From Antennarius striatus (Eukaryota > Chordata > Actinopteri > Lophiiformes > Antennariidae): 64,000 bases of DNA. A model generated the notes under the pieces. It was not told the DNA's origin, ran no database searches, and saw only the letters and a list, made by a program, of their open reading frames with translations. The stretch is from the NCBI RefSeq assembly GCF_040054535.1, contig NC_090782.1:23838501-23902500 (forward strand). Reading direction: 5' to 3'. Of this stretch, positions 18,157-30,350 are shown piece after piece; position 1 is the first letter of the stretch, and each line of letters opens with the position of its first letter. The translations under genes and the position numbers were made by a program.

Positions 18157-18738
18157 TACTATTATTGTTGATACTGAAACTACAAGCATCAGTGAATTCT
18201 GGAGACGTCTTTAAGTCTGATGTGCTGCTGCCCCCTAGAGGCCGGAGGGCGAACTACACCAAACCTGATTCTGGTAAAGATTGTTTCATTCATACTGAAG
18301 TATACAAGTATTCAAAAGACGAGTACTAATGAGAATATACTGCATTACTGGGTTATAGTTGTTGACACATTTCTATGTGTCATCAACTATAGAGACGTGT
18401 CTGTTAAATATTCAGTATAAAAACACAGGAAGTAGAAATCTTTCTGAAGTGCCCGAGTAGAAACACTAAATTATTCAACAATTACACGGTATTTATTGCT
18501 CAGCCTCTCCTACTTATTAGTGCTGAACTAAACCATGCTAATGCTAAAGCTAAGCTAAACCTCCACGGCAACAGTATGTAACATTACCTGTTGTTGGTTT
18601 CTGTGCACAAGGATGAAACAGTCTGTAATCCTGGTTAATCCCCGTTGTTCCTCGCCACTCGTGGAGTCTTCATTGTGACTTTAATCTGTGGTGCTGGATT
18701 AGCGTCTGACGCACCTGCAGCAGCGTTCCGTGGCGAGC

Positions 18739-19920
18739 ACCTGAGGCCTGTACCATAAAGTTTGATGAACCTAGCTGGGCTTCCTCTTACTTATCTGGCT
18801 TCACTTACCCAGACATCCGCACTCCGGATTTTCGGGACCATAAAGCCGGCTATCAACTCACTAATTCAATTCAGGCTTGTCCACTCTAGATCTGTGCGCG
18901 CTCACATAAAAAGGGCGGAGTTTGCTGCATGCGACCAATCACAAACATGCAACAAACCGGCCCGAGCCGCGTATTTCACAACGGAGGACCAAACAATAAT
19001 AATAAATACGATCAATACAAATCAATAATCCAGGCAAAAAGCAACACAGTTGCAGCTGCCAAACGGCGCAAGGATTGATGGCACTAAATCGCCGACTGCG
19101 TCAATGAGGAAGTTAGTGCCATTATAATATTACTGCCCCACTATGACTGCACTTGTGTATCTGACTACAGTAACATCTGTGTGTTCCATAAATGTATGTG
19201 TGTACCACATTTTTCGTTATGGCATGTGATTGTAGCCCCCGTGACTTTATGAACAGCTCTACATACTGTGTTCTTCAGAGGTTTTCAGCATCGCCAACAG
19301 AATACATAAAAGTACCTATCAATCAATCAATCCATAAACAAATAATTGATTAATGGCATTTTATCTGTGTCTTGCTTGTGACCCATCCAACGAGGGATTT
19401 AAGGACATCATAATAATTACGAACATCACTAAGAAATATATTAACTGTGGCAAAGAACCTCAGTGCAATGCACACTGTGTGGGACTGTCAGCGCGTGGTT
19501 GGGGTGCGTTCCATTACTGATGTGAGGCTCCAGCAGCTGACAGATGTAATGTAACCCCTCTCCCCAAAACCTCCACCTTTCGTACAGTTCAGGCAATTCA
19601 AACGGATTACAGCGATCTCTAAATATTCTCTCTGCCTGAGCGCTCTTCACACAAGCTGTGCACCAAGATCCACCGGGTTCTCATGAAACGGACGGCCCGT
19701 TTTCAAGAGAACTGATTGGTCAGTAGGTGGGGCTGTTTTACCCGCTGAGCTCTTATCCTGAACTTATCCTGCTCCTGGGCAGGTTAGGTGTTCAGCGTAG
19801 GTTACCGCGACCACATAGCCCGATAGAAAGTCAGCCACCTTTATGGTACCGAAAAGCCAGGGTTAAGCCTGAAGTTTTCTCGCTAAGCCGTAATCCAGCT
19901 TAATGGTACAGGCCTCAGGT
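18739..19920. mobile_element. Decayed PIF/Harbinger DNA transposon
   Basis: The ends are inverted repeats: ACCTGAGGCCTGTACCAT at 18739 and its reverse complement ending at 19920. Inside, the minus strand at 19441-19650 encodes a fragment (ERIFRDRCNPFELPELYERW, then GEGLHYICQLLEPHI) that resembles the N-terminus of HARBI1/Harbinger transposase. The element is only about 1.18 kb and its transposase is truncated, so it is non-autonomous. I could not identify a clean 3-bp target duplication. Confidence 0.75.
19441..19650 (-). pseudogene. Harbinger transposase fragment
   Basis: About 69 codons similar to the N-terminal part of the HARBI1-like nuclease. The fragment is bounded by stops and lacks the catalytic DDE region, so it is a relic inside the element at 18739-19920. 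Confidence 0.7.
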
Positions 19921-20595
19921 CTCGTGCTTCCTCACGCTTGCCTGATTGGATTAATGTGGGTGTGTATAAATAGCAGCGGCTGGAGGCCCGTGGTCGCATG
20001 CATGTGTTTCCTGTTTGTTGGGGGAGGGGCTTCAGCACTGTTTATTTCACAAAGGCTAACAATGAGGCTAACAGCTTTATGCTAACCACATCACACAGGA
20101 GTTGACTGGTAATCATTAAAGGGCTTATCAATAACGCAACAGCGTCACTAGTCGTGTCATTAAGTGTCCTTATCGTTATTTATAGTGGATTTAAAGCTAC
20201 TTCACAAATCTTGAATTTTTTTATTTTAAAATTTTAAATCTAAATTTAAATTTAAAAATTTTTTTTTAAATGTAATTTTTTAATTTTTAGGAAATTTTTA
20301 AATAAAAAATTAAATTTTTAATATTTTAAAAAAAATCTAAACTTTTAAACATAAATTAATGTAAATATCAATGAATTAAATAAATTCAATTACATAAATA
20401 TGAATGTATGAACAAATGAATATTCTGTTCTTTATTCTAACTTTTTTGTTTGAACTGTATGAATTAATGTGGAGCTAAACTAAGCTAAGCTAAACCAGGC
20501 AATGCTAAACCAGGCTACACACCAATGAACATGAATCGCTTTGTCCTGAGAAACACTGGAGAATCCACGTGTTTTGAATCACCGTAGGAATAAAG

Positions 20596-20601
20596 TTTAT
20601 T
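20596..20601 (-). terminator. Candidate polyadenylation signal of the SLC1 transporter gene
   Basis: AATAAA on the minus strand, about 1.19 kb past the stop codon at 21787. Confidence 0.35.
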
Positions 20602-21786
20602 CACAAATTCAAATAAACACGAAAACAAAAATGTTTCATATAAAAAAACAAACTGATGAATGGTTTTGGATGTCGCTGCTGATGGAGCGCGTTGGCAGAG
20701 GAACGATGAGGTTAGTGGATACAAACACGTCGAGTTAAGGCGGCTTTTACACGTTTAAGCCTAAAACATCACGTCTACAGACGATAAAGGAGCACTTGAT
20801 TTATAGAAAGTCACCACAAAGGTTCCAGTTTTCATGCCTGCACTAAAGAAGAAGACGGATTTCTGCCTCTCTTTGAATTCATTTTCAAAAGCCTGACAGA
20901 TAAAAACAGAAATAAATGTTCAGATGAAACCCACACAAAACCGATCAATCAAAAAATGGTCGATCAATGGATTCTGTGAGTCCGGATCAATAAATAGCCA
21001 GAAAGTAAACTACTCCATGTTGGACGTTCAGGCCAATGAGAGGCGAGAGATAAACCGGAACCATCTGTTCAGGTTAGCTGCAGTGAACAACATCCCATAA
21101 TCCCGACAGCACTTTGTTTACTGAACAACAAAAAAACAGGAAGCAGGAAGTAAAGCACGAGGACTTCACAGGAAGTCAGTTTGAACGCATGCCAGCATGC
21201 CGTCAGATACAAACGAGACAGTAGAAGAAGGAGGAGGAGGTCTGGTCCGATGAAGATGAAGGCCACTTGGATGCGTTCAGAAAACCAGCCAATCAGATTT
21301 GATCAAAGGCTTATTGAACAGATGAGGGGCGGGGCAACGACGGGCCGGTTCAACTACGTCAGGACCGGGTTCTGGACCAGCATGACACCGGACAGCTAAA
21401 GAGACGCAGCTCGGTTTACGGTCTAGTGATCCTAGTGGAACAAACAACAAACCAACCAACCTGTGACCCATCATGCAGTACCAGCTTTCAGAGATAGGGG
21501 GTGCTGCGGTCCGGTACCAGCCGTACCGATCCGTTCTGATAGGCTGCAGTCATCGCTCTATAATAAGCCACGCCCCCAGAGGACAGGGGGGCGTTCCCAT
21601 TTCAGCTCGTTTGGTTCCATTCATTTGCGGAATCAACCGATGCATCCCATAATCCTCTGGTGCAGATTGAGAGTCGGTTCTTTCCTCTTTGCTTTTGTCA
21701 AGCTAGCTTGATGATTAGCATGTGTCAGGTGATCCGACTGCATCTTCTGGTTGGTTCCCGTTCTGGAAACGCCCCCCCAGGTCTGA

Positions 21787-24700
21787 TCACACCTGGCAGA
21801 TGTTGTAGTAGACGGTGTGTCCGTGTCGGTCGCCGGGCGAGTCGCCCATCATCTCAAACAAACCGTCTTTGTGCGAGTGGAACTCTGTCATTGGCACGTG
21901 GGTGCTGTGGGCGTGGTTGTGAGGCGTTTGGGTGCCGTAGGACGGGACGTGCTGGGGAGGAAACGCACACAAACTTTGGTTACTGATGGACTTTTCTGCC
22001 TGGCAACAGTGACCACAGCCCACAACGGAGTCTGACAGAGGTCAGATGTGATGTCATAATGTCTCGGGTCACGAACCTTTCTCGTTTCCCTGATGGGGAA
22101 ATCCTTCCGACACAGGTGAGCGATGATTCCCGCCGCCAGGGCATCGCCCAGGACGTTGATCATCGTCCGGAATCGGTCCCTGCAGAGAGGGAATGCGTTC
22201 AGAAAACCGACCAATCAGAAACAACCTCTGCTCGCGCCGAGGTCGCGGGCATCTGATACCTACAAGACCCAGTCGATGGCCACGATGAGTGTGATGTCAT
22301 CTGGCGGCAGGCCGACTGATGTCAGCACTATCACCATGGTAACCAGGCCCGCCTGAGGAATCCCTGCTGCGCCGATGCTAGCGGCTGTAGCCGTGATGCT
22401 ACCGTACAAACAGAGGAGGACATATCAGCTACACGCTAGCCCGTTAGCATCTAGCTTAGCTTCTGGACACGCTAGGAGTTCTGGTTTACCTGATGGTGAC
22501 CAACTGGCCAAAGTCCAACTCGTAGTCATTGACTTGAGCGATGAAGATGGCCGCCACCGCCTCGTACAGCGCCGTCCCGTCCATGTTGATGGTGGCGCCC
22601 ACCGGGAGGACGAAGCGGGCGATCTGGCGGTCGACCTGGCAGTTCTCCAACAAACACTTCATGGTGATGGGGAGGGTGGCGGAACTGAAGAGAGCAAGAC
22701 ATCAAGGTCGTGACACCGCCCAAACTACGAACGAACCGGCAGACCATCCAGACCCCTGGACTCTGACCTGGATGAGGTTGCCAGGGCGACCACCATGGCC
22801 TGCAGCAGCCCACGGATGAAGGAGAAGGGGTTCTTCTTGGTGAGGATGAAGTAGAACAACGGGAGGAGGAGGAGTCCGTGGACGAAGAGGCCGGCGAGCA
22901 CCGTGATGCCGTACCAGCCTAGCTTCTTTCCCAGGGTGCTCGGGTCCTGCATGTCCAGGATCTTCCCCGCCACCAGGAAGATGATTCCGAAGGGGAAGTA
23001 CCTGCGAGGACGGAACCAACAACAACAACATTGATGACCCTGTTGGGTCCTGGCGTTGCCATGGAGACAAACCCCGACCTGTTTGTGTCTCACCAGACGG
23101 CGGCGTTGATGATCTTCATCACGCACTCGTTGATGCACTGACAGACGTTGACCAGCGGCGCTCCTCGCTCGCCCATCCTGCCCAGCAACAGACCTGCAAC
23201 GACAAACCGCACAGGGGGTTGTCATGGCGACGTCAGAACCCAGGTCACACGTGTAATCCGTTGGGTCGGGAGATGCGTTCTGCTCACCCATGGTGGCGGA
23301 GAAGATGACGATGCCGAGGACGTTCATCTGCTGGCTGGTGCCGGGACTCGTCTTGTACTGGACCTCAGGGGGCGGAGTCAGCTCCAGGTACACCGTCTGA
23401 CCTTTGGGGTCGTTCTCGTCGGGGATGACGTAGACAAAGTTGGGCTGGACGGTTCTGGTCGGGACTTTGAATATGGGAACCAGGTCTGTTTTGTACTGGA
23501 GGGAGACATTGGGGTTGGTCAACAGGAAGTTGGGGGTGTCGGGACGGCGAGGCGGCGTTCGCTCTGGGGTCTCACCTGCTGGAACGTGGCCTCGATCAGA
23601 TTGGACGGAACCATGTTCCTGCGGAAGGAGGAAGACGCTGAGATCCGGTTCTGTCACAGAACTATACGGGTGATGTCATCACAGGGGCGGATGAGGGGGC
23701 GGAGACTCACGATAGGAAGGACGGGTGGATGAAGGGGCGGAGACTCGCTACAGCAATCTGCAATCTATACTGGATTTGGTAATCCCAACCCAGACAGGAA
23801 GTTGAGCCTCAGAGTTTAGCTGAGTTTTCATCACATTGATAAAAATGCAAAAAACAAACAAACAAACAAACAAACAAACAAACAGCACTGTAAGCGGAGG
23901 AACGACTTCTCCAGTGTGATGTTTGAATCACTAAACGAACGACGATGTTCGTCAGACGCGTGACGGCGAGCGGGAGAACACGCCTTAAGATCACATGACC
24001 TTTACAGGGGTCAGAAGTCATCAGGAGGATGACAATGGTCACGCTTCTGCTCGTGAGGTGATGAGTGCGGCGTGCCAACGTGCCGCAGCACAGATCATCG
24101 CATCGCCACTGACTCGGGTAATCTGGCAGGATTACTAAAAATACGCCGCTCAGCCGACTGTAAGTGGATTGTTGTGTTTTCACCATCGATCAGCTGACTG
24201 ACGGCAAAAGTTGTCGGATTGGCCGCTTCACACGGCACCGTCACTTTAAATCATGAAACAACTAATCAAGTTCATTCACCTGTGTCTTGTGCTGATTCAC
24301 CTGTGGAGGCTCACCTGATGAGGTCGAGGAGGGCGTCGGCCGAGGTCATCACCGGCCCCCCTCCCAGCCGGTTGCTCTCCATTTCCGTCCCGACGCCGGG
24401 TTTGATGATGATGACGAGGACGATGCCGACCACCACGGCGATGAAGGTGGTCCACAGGTAGTAGGTGACGGTCAGGACGCCCATCCGGCAGCACGCCTTC
24501 GACTCCATGGACGACAGGCCTGACATCAAACTGCAGAGAAGCAGGACGTCAGCCAACCAGCAGCGAGGATTCAGCTCAGGTGTATTTTGTTGTTACCATG
24601 ACAACAGTTTTTGGAGATTCTCAGTGAAACATGGTCGTAGCAGGTTTGCACCACCTGACCTGAGGTTTTTTTTCGTGAAGCCTACCTGGACGTGATGAGA

Positions 24701-26453
24701 GGAAGGATGAGCATCTTCAGCATCCTCATCAGCAGCTCCCCAGGAAAAGAGAAGTAGATCTTCGCCTGACAAAAGAGACGCAACACGTCACACATCCTTT
24801 CAAAATAAGAGCGACGGCTGACAACCGGCTCCGGACCCCCTCGCTGACCTGGGGCCGCCATTGGCTGAAAATTAGCTGCTAGCTTCTGCGTGATTGGCAG
24901 ATTCGACCAATGCGAAAGCCTTCCAAGTGTTTCAGCTCAGCCTAAGTGTCGACCCATGCTAATGTTAGCTTAGCTTGTTTCTGAGAGTCACGTTCATTGA
25001 TCTCAAGATTAACTGTTAGCATGCCGATACATGGTAGCATTGTAACAGACTTGAGATTGATAAAGGGTAGCATGTTTACAGATGCAAGTATGATACATGG
25101 TAGCATGCTAACAGAGGTGAATATAATACATGCTAGCATGCTAACAGACGTATGTGACAGCATACTTAGAGCCAGATAATAGTTAATAATCTATATTACA
25201 ATTGTGTTTGACCCTCCATAAGTTAGTTATATCGTACACCTTTAACAAAGAACCGTAGATCAAAGTGAAGGCTGTTCAATGTAACTAAGAATCATAGATC
25301 AAAGTGAAGGCTGTATAATGTCACTAAGAATCGTAGATCAAAGTGAAGGCTGTATAATGTCACTAAGAATCATAGATCAAAGTGAAGGCTGTATAATGTC
25401 ACTAAGAATCGTAGATCAAAGTGAAGGCTGTATAATGTCACTAAGAATCATAGATCAAAGTGAACGCTGTTTCTTGTTACAAAAGACTGTAGATCAAAGT
25501 GAAAGCTGTGTATGCTAACTAAAGAACTATAGATCAAAGCACAAGGAGAGTGAACTGGATGAACAGAAAGATCAAAGGCTACTATGGTCCTGATTATCAA
25601 TACGGTCATGGACACAAACGCAGGAACACGCAGTATAAATTACACTGGACCTACTCTCGTCTCCTTTGATCTCACCTTGTGCTTTGATTTACGGATCTCC
25701 GTTCCCCACTAACTAACTAACTAACTAACTCATAATATAGCTTCCATGTGAATGCCTCAGGGCTGCGAACACAACACGTGACGGGTGACGCCTCCAAACC
25801 CTTTAACACTCGGGACCTTTTAATGCTGGGGAGCCTCTCAGGAGCAGAGAAGAAGAACCTGCAGATGTTTAATTCATCATATATCAACCACCTGAAACGT
25901 GACAACAAACTTCACTTACATCCAAAGAATTGATCATTATCTTGTAATAATCGATGTATTGATCTGGTCGATCGCTGAATTGAATGACAGGTGTTTTGCA
26001 TCAACAGCACATTTTTATGAACAAGAACGCGCCTTCTAGTAATTCTAACAGAGGCGGGGTTTATATTTTCCTGACGCGCCCTGAATGCATCACTAGAAGC
26101 CGGGCAGGTGATCACCAAAAAAACCCCAAAACAAACAAAACTAGGAGCTAAAACAGGCTGAAAGCCCCCGAGCGGACCCTTTGGGGACAGGTGAGCCGTA
26201 CCTGAGTGGACAGGTGAGTTCCTCTCAGCATGAAGCCCAGCGCGCAGCCGGTGAGCACGGCGATGACCGACAGCGTCAGCAGCCCGTTCCTCTTGAGGAA
26301 GTTCCTCATCTTCCTCCCCAAGTCGTCCTTCACGGTGGCCCGGAGGAAGGTCTTCAGCGTGCCCCCCATGGCGCTCCCCGCTTCTCCCGGGACGTAGGAA
26401 CTGTGGTCGGAGCGCACCTCCTCCTCGCCTCTCGGTAGCAGAAGCTCCTCCAT
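21787..26453 (-). CDS. Excitatory amino acid transporter, EAAT5-type (SLC1 family)
   Basis: Sodium-coupled glutamate transporter with associated chloride conductance, plasma membrane. Eleven exons: 26202-26453, 24686-24765, 24315-24530, 23576-23618, 23288-23495, 23094-23193, 22768-23001, 22490-22684, 22264-22398, 22077-22179 and 21787-21951. They join to 576 residues. Signature elements are [13 protein letters not shown], the split SSSSATLP of hairpin 1, NMDGTALYE of TM7, and [10 protein letters not shown] of hairpin 2. [11 protein letters not shown] and [15 protein letters not shown] match EAAT5 (SLC1A7) better than EAAT1-4. Differences from human EAAT5 are a long N-terminus of about 48 residues before the first helix and a His-rich tail (HNHAHSTH). 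It could instead be one of the fish EAAT6/EAAT7 genes, so no symbol is given. Exon 9 ends at TT|GTAGGT; the exon 10 donor (GTTCGT) is weak. Confidence 0.88.
23855..23885. repeat. (CAAA)n microsatellite
   Basis: Eight near-perfect AAAC units within an intron of the transporter gene. Confidence 0.85.
25010..25165. repeat. Degenerate tandem repeat around TAGCATGCTAACAG
   Basis: Four to five diverged units of roughly 36-42 bp, each with a TAGCATG(CTAACAG) core, in intron 1 of the transporter gene. Confidence 0.65.
25200..25690. repeat. Palindrome-ended repeat with internal 39-bp minisatellite
   Basis: The left part repeats a 39-bp unit about seven times (25250-25545), with core GTAGATCAAAGTGAAGGCTG. 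The right end carries the complementary CTTTGATTTACGG at 25673-25685, so the block has inverted ends. A related copy in opposite orientation lies at 30190-30350. It looks like a MITE-type element that expanded internally. The family is not recognised. Confidence 0.6.
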
Positions 26454-27179
26454 GCCGTCCCGCGTCGGCTCGGTCCTCCTCCTGCTGCGTTTGGCAGGGT
26501 GACAGCGCGGCGAGAGCCAAAGACGAGCTCAGCCCCTCCACGGGGGGGATTAACGGGTCACGGAGCGGCGCGCCTTGACCCGTTACCGGCGCTAAGAGGC
26601 TTACAGGTGGAGGGGGGGGGCTGGTCCTGCTGCGGGACCCGGACAGGTTGGTTCTGCACGGCTGTCGCACGATGGGCATCAATTTGCACGCACGAGCACA
26701 TTGTGATGTCATCGTGGTGTGGGAGGAGCCTGCAAACACGTGAAGCCGTGTGCGCGTCTATGCGCTCATCCAATAGGCGGGAAACAGAATAACCTGTGGC
26801 GTTTTGGCGCCACCTGCTGGATCCGAACCGTAATTACAATGTTTACCTGAGGGCGGGGCTCTGGAAACACACCTGAGGGTGGACTGTTCCTTTAAGACAC
26901 ACTAAAAAATTTTTTTAAAATGTTTTCTAAAGTTTAATATTGATTTGAGCTAACAAAATAAATAATCACATGATGCAAATAAATACTATAGTGATCACAG
27001 GAGGAACACGGCTACAATCATTGGTTGGGTAAAGATGATGTCACCATCAGCCGACAAGCGAGTTTGCACCGACCGGGATGTCCGACATAAAAGAGACGCT
27101 AACGTTCAACCGGATCGCTGATGAAGATCAGTTTTAGCTGCTGACATGCTAACGCTAGGAGCAGCTAACTGCTGAGTCG
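26454..27179. other. Intergenic: upstream of the SLC1 gene and slc39a3 3' UTR
   Basis: The part next to 26454 is GC-rich and probably the promoter/5' UTR of the transporter. From 26880 to 27179 lies the slc39a3 3' UTR, with a minus-strand ATTAAA at 26933-26938. No additional gene seen. Confidence 0.45.
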
Positions 27180-28244
27180 TCACCACTTGATGAGGACGAG
27201 CGCCGCCAGCGATGAGTAGCCGAGGATGAGGAAGAGCACTTTGAGCAGCCGGTCCCGCTTGTCGTCCAGCTCTCGGGACAGAATCTCGAAGAAGGTGACG
27301 AACAGGAAGGTTCCGGCGGCGAGTCCCTGCAGCGCCACTGACGCCAGGGCGCCGGCTAGCGTCTGCGCCGACTCGATGCCCATCCCCACCACCATCCCCA
27401 ACGGGATCATGGCGCTGACGGTGACGCCCAGCTTGGCGGCGGACTTCAAGCCGAGCAGTGCCTTCGCCATGCTCACCCCGAGTGCCACGGCGGCCAGCGT
27501 CTCGTGGATGGCCACGCCCAGGAAGAGGCTGCCCAGTTTGGCGCCGTCCTCCTGGAGGCCGAGTGCCAGGCCTTCAAACACCGAATGCGCCGACAGAGCC
27601 AAGACCAGGCCGGCCAGACGCAGAGGCCCCGCCCCCTCCAGCTCGGCGGGGTTGAAGTGTCCGTGCTGGTGTCCGTGGGAGTGGCTTCCCCCCGTGTCAC
27701 CACCGCCGGATGAGCCCCGCGACGAGTTTATGAAGGGTGTGTCGTACTCGGAGTCGCTGCCGGCCTCGGAGCCGCCGGCGTTGAACGTTTCCAAGTCGAT
27801 GAAGGACGGCTTCTCCTTCCTGAAGGTGAGGACGGCCTGCTCGACGAAGACGGTGAGGAAGAAGCCGAGCATCATCATCGTTTCGGCCAGAGGGTAGTCG
27901 CTGCTGATCTTCAGCTGCTGGAAGACGTCAGCCACCTGAGGACCGACAGGAAAACAGTTCAACCAACTGCCGACATGCTAACGCATGCTAGACCGTTAGC
28001 TTTTTGCACTAGCATCAACGGTGGTTGGGTTCGGGACCTTGTCTCTGACGGCGGGCAGCAGAGCGTTGAAGCACGTCGCCAGGAACACGCCCCCTCCGAA
28101 CGAGTTGCAGAGAGACAGAGCCCGGCGGTACCGCAGCGCCTTGTCGTAGTCGACCAGCAGGAGGCGCACCGGGACCAGTACGCCGGCCAGCATGAGGCCA
28201 AACAATCCCAGCATGCCCAGTAGCTTGGCTACCAGGATGTCCAT
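27180..28244 (-). CDS. slc39a3: Zinc transporter ZIP3 (SLC39A3)
   Basis: Plasma-membrane zinc importer of ZIP subfamily II. Two coding exons, 28038-28244 and 27180-27935, give 320 residues (human 314). TM1-TM3 include LCNSFGGGVFLATCFNALLP. The cytoplasmic loop keeps the conserved RKEKPSFIDLETFNAG and the zinc-binding HSHGHQHGH. TM4 has the metal-site motif HSVFEGLALGLQ and TM5 has HETLAAVALG. The C-terminus ends in KW as in human ZIP3. The exon 1 donor (AAG|GTCCCG) is weak but gives the expected junction. An untranslated first exon may end at a GTAAAC donor near 29767, inside a CG-rich region. In human SLC39A3 lies beside SGTA and THOP1, as here. Confidence 0.93.
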
Positions 28245-28629
28245 CCTGAAGCTCCAGTGCGCACTACAGTGATGTCATGACACAGACGTACTGGTGCTGC
28301 TGGGACGCTCCACTGGTTCTACTGGGACAGAGTCAAACCACTTAGAAACAGCAAAGAATTGTGTTCAAGAAGCTAATGACATACAAGTCATTTAATTGAT
28401 TATCAGCAATACGTTTCTGTCAATGCACCAATCACTGCAGCTCCTATTGAACATTTCTCTCCTTTTCATTCTCAGTAGAAATGCAACTTCGTTCATATAT
28501 TTAATGAACAGCTGAGTTGATGCTACGCTCTACTCTAAAATTATTAAAAAACACATAGGCAAGGCTTAGTGTATTCATAAAATGTATAATTGAACTATAC
28601 AGTATAATATATATATGTAAAAAAAAGTT

Positions 28630-28705
28630 TGGTGGGCCAGATTGCAAAGCCTCAAGGGCCGCATGTGGCCCACGGGCTGTAGTTTGCCCATGCCTGCCCT
28701 AGGAG
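28630..28705. mobile_element. End fragment of a hAT-type DNA transposon
   Basis: The reverse complement begins with GGGCAAACTACAGCCCGTGG and continues with GGCCACATGCGGCCC, a pattern typical of terminal regions of vertebrate hAT elements. The other end is not recognisable nearby, so only one terminus survives. Confidence 0.55.
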
Positions 28706-30189
28706 TAATCATTCTATGGAAAAATAGCTAAAGCTAAAAACTGACGTGCTTTTTTTCAACGTATTCTTTACCATTGGATGTGTTTCAGGATTTATACATG
28801 AGGTATTTTATTGTGATGCACATTTATTATTTCTACATTTTACTTTGATCTACATTTCTAAATTTCTTCTATTTTTTTGTCAAGATCCGCTGGACGTACA
28901 ATTGACCTTTATCGAGTACAAATAAACTTTGGTTTATGTCGTTCTGGATTATACACTGATTTTCAAAAAAAATACATGGAAAAATAAAAATCAAGTTTAC
29001 GTCTTTTAATTTGACTTTACGTCAGTCTGCCACAATTGTTGGTATCGTGAAATCACTGGTAAACTATTAAAAGAACAGAATATCATGCTATTGTGCAATA
29101 AACACTAATAACAACACATAATATATTATTAGCACCCGTTACCTGCAATGAAGAAGCGGCTTTTTTTTTTTAGAATCTACTTCCTGGTTGGTACCCGGAG
29201 GAGTCTCAGACCCCGCCCACCTGTTTGACTCAACAACCAGTTAAATTGAAACTTCGGAAAAGACACGCCCACAGCAAGCCGCCTTTGTTTTTGTTCCGTC
29301 AAATTACGAAATGTCAAAGCAACGGAAGTGACGTGTTTGTTGCCCGTTTTCAAAGTTTAAGTCTGTTTTAAACCTGGAACATATGCGCGTGAGTACATCA
29401 GACGTGGAATTCTTCTTCCTGTGCGAAACTTCAAAATAAAACATCGGTATTACGACGTCTGTGTTTTACATCCCAGCGCTGTCCTGTCCCTTTAAAAGCG
29501 GAAGTTGTTTAATAAACTGCGTCAGCTTTTAATTACAGGTGCGAAACAAATCGATTTCGCATCGGTCGGAAACCAAATAACATAAGTTCCGGTTGTCTCC
29601 TGGCTAGCGGCGGCTAGCGACCTGCTAACATTCGCTTGTCGGTCAGCTAGCGGACACGGGTAACTAACGGCTAGCTGTTTATTCCCATGTTTAATAATCG
29701 AACCAGCGACACGAGCGAAACATGAACACGCTGAACCCAAACCCGCGACGGAGTGACGATGTTTACCTGATCGACATCAGCCTCCTCTGGGGCAGGTGTT
29801 TGATACTTCCTCATACGTCACACATCCCCTTCGAGCGCTGAGCGCCGGATATGCTGATGACGTCACCGATTCCACGCCCCACGAACGGTCGAGGTTGTCA
29901 AGGCTCATATATTTAAAAGTATGAGCCTAATAGTAATACTGTAGTATAACAGATCACAAATTTTTCTAGTAATTACAAATCGCAATCTAATTTTTTATTT
30001 AAAATAAAAAATTAGTCTATTTATCGATGATAATTAATATTTTCCAAAACATCAGGTTTGACTCGAAATTTGAACAAATGTGTATTATTACCTGTGAAAA
30101 ACTGTAATGATACTTTCAGAAAAAATAAAATTTATGAACCATTCTGATCTTAAAATGATATTTTCTTGTCTTGAATATGACAGATATGT

Positions 30190-30350
30190 AGTAACAATGG
30201 TTTCTAGTGGACCTATGTAAATTACACGGGTTGATCAAAAGCAGGCTGAGTTACTCTACACCCCTTTGTTCCCTACCCATGTGCTTTGATCTACGCCCTT
30301 TGTTACAGGTGTACAAACTCACTTACCTCCATAAGTAAGTTAGCGTAACT
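30190..30350. repeat. Second, inverted copy of the GTAGATCAAAG repeat
   Basis: The reverse complement contains ACACCTGTAACAAAGGGCGT followed by AGATCAAAGCACATGG. It parallels 25232-25262 (ACACCTTTAACAAAGAACCG then TAGATCAAAG) and 25531-25547. This copy has no internal tandem expansion. Confidence 0.5.

Larger units (their letters stand above)
17951..21786. other. Intergenic region between convergent tetraspanin and SLC1 genes
   Basis: Besides the Harbinger relic (18739-19920) this region holds the tetraspanin 3' UTR (to about 18175) and a strongly AT-rich block at 20210-20470. On the minus strand, the probable 3' UTR of the glutamate transporter runs from 21786 down to a TTTATT (minus-strand AATAAA) at 20596-20601. 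No further gene is supported. Confidence 0.5.

Noticed and set aside
21069-22819. several 60-110-codon plus-strand ORFs across the transporter exons
   Set aside because: They overlap minus-strand exons with clear SLC1 homology and have no similarity of their own.
25912-26739. 275-codon minus-strand frame over the 5' end of the transporter gene
   Set aside because: It overlaps exon 1 of the SLC1 gene in another frame, is Arg/Pro/Gly-rich as expected for a GC-rich shadow, and has no recognisable domain.
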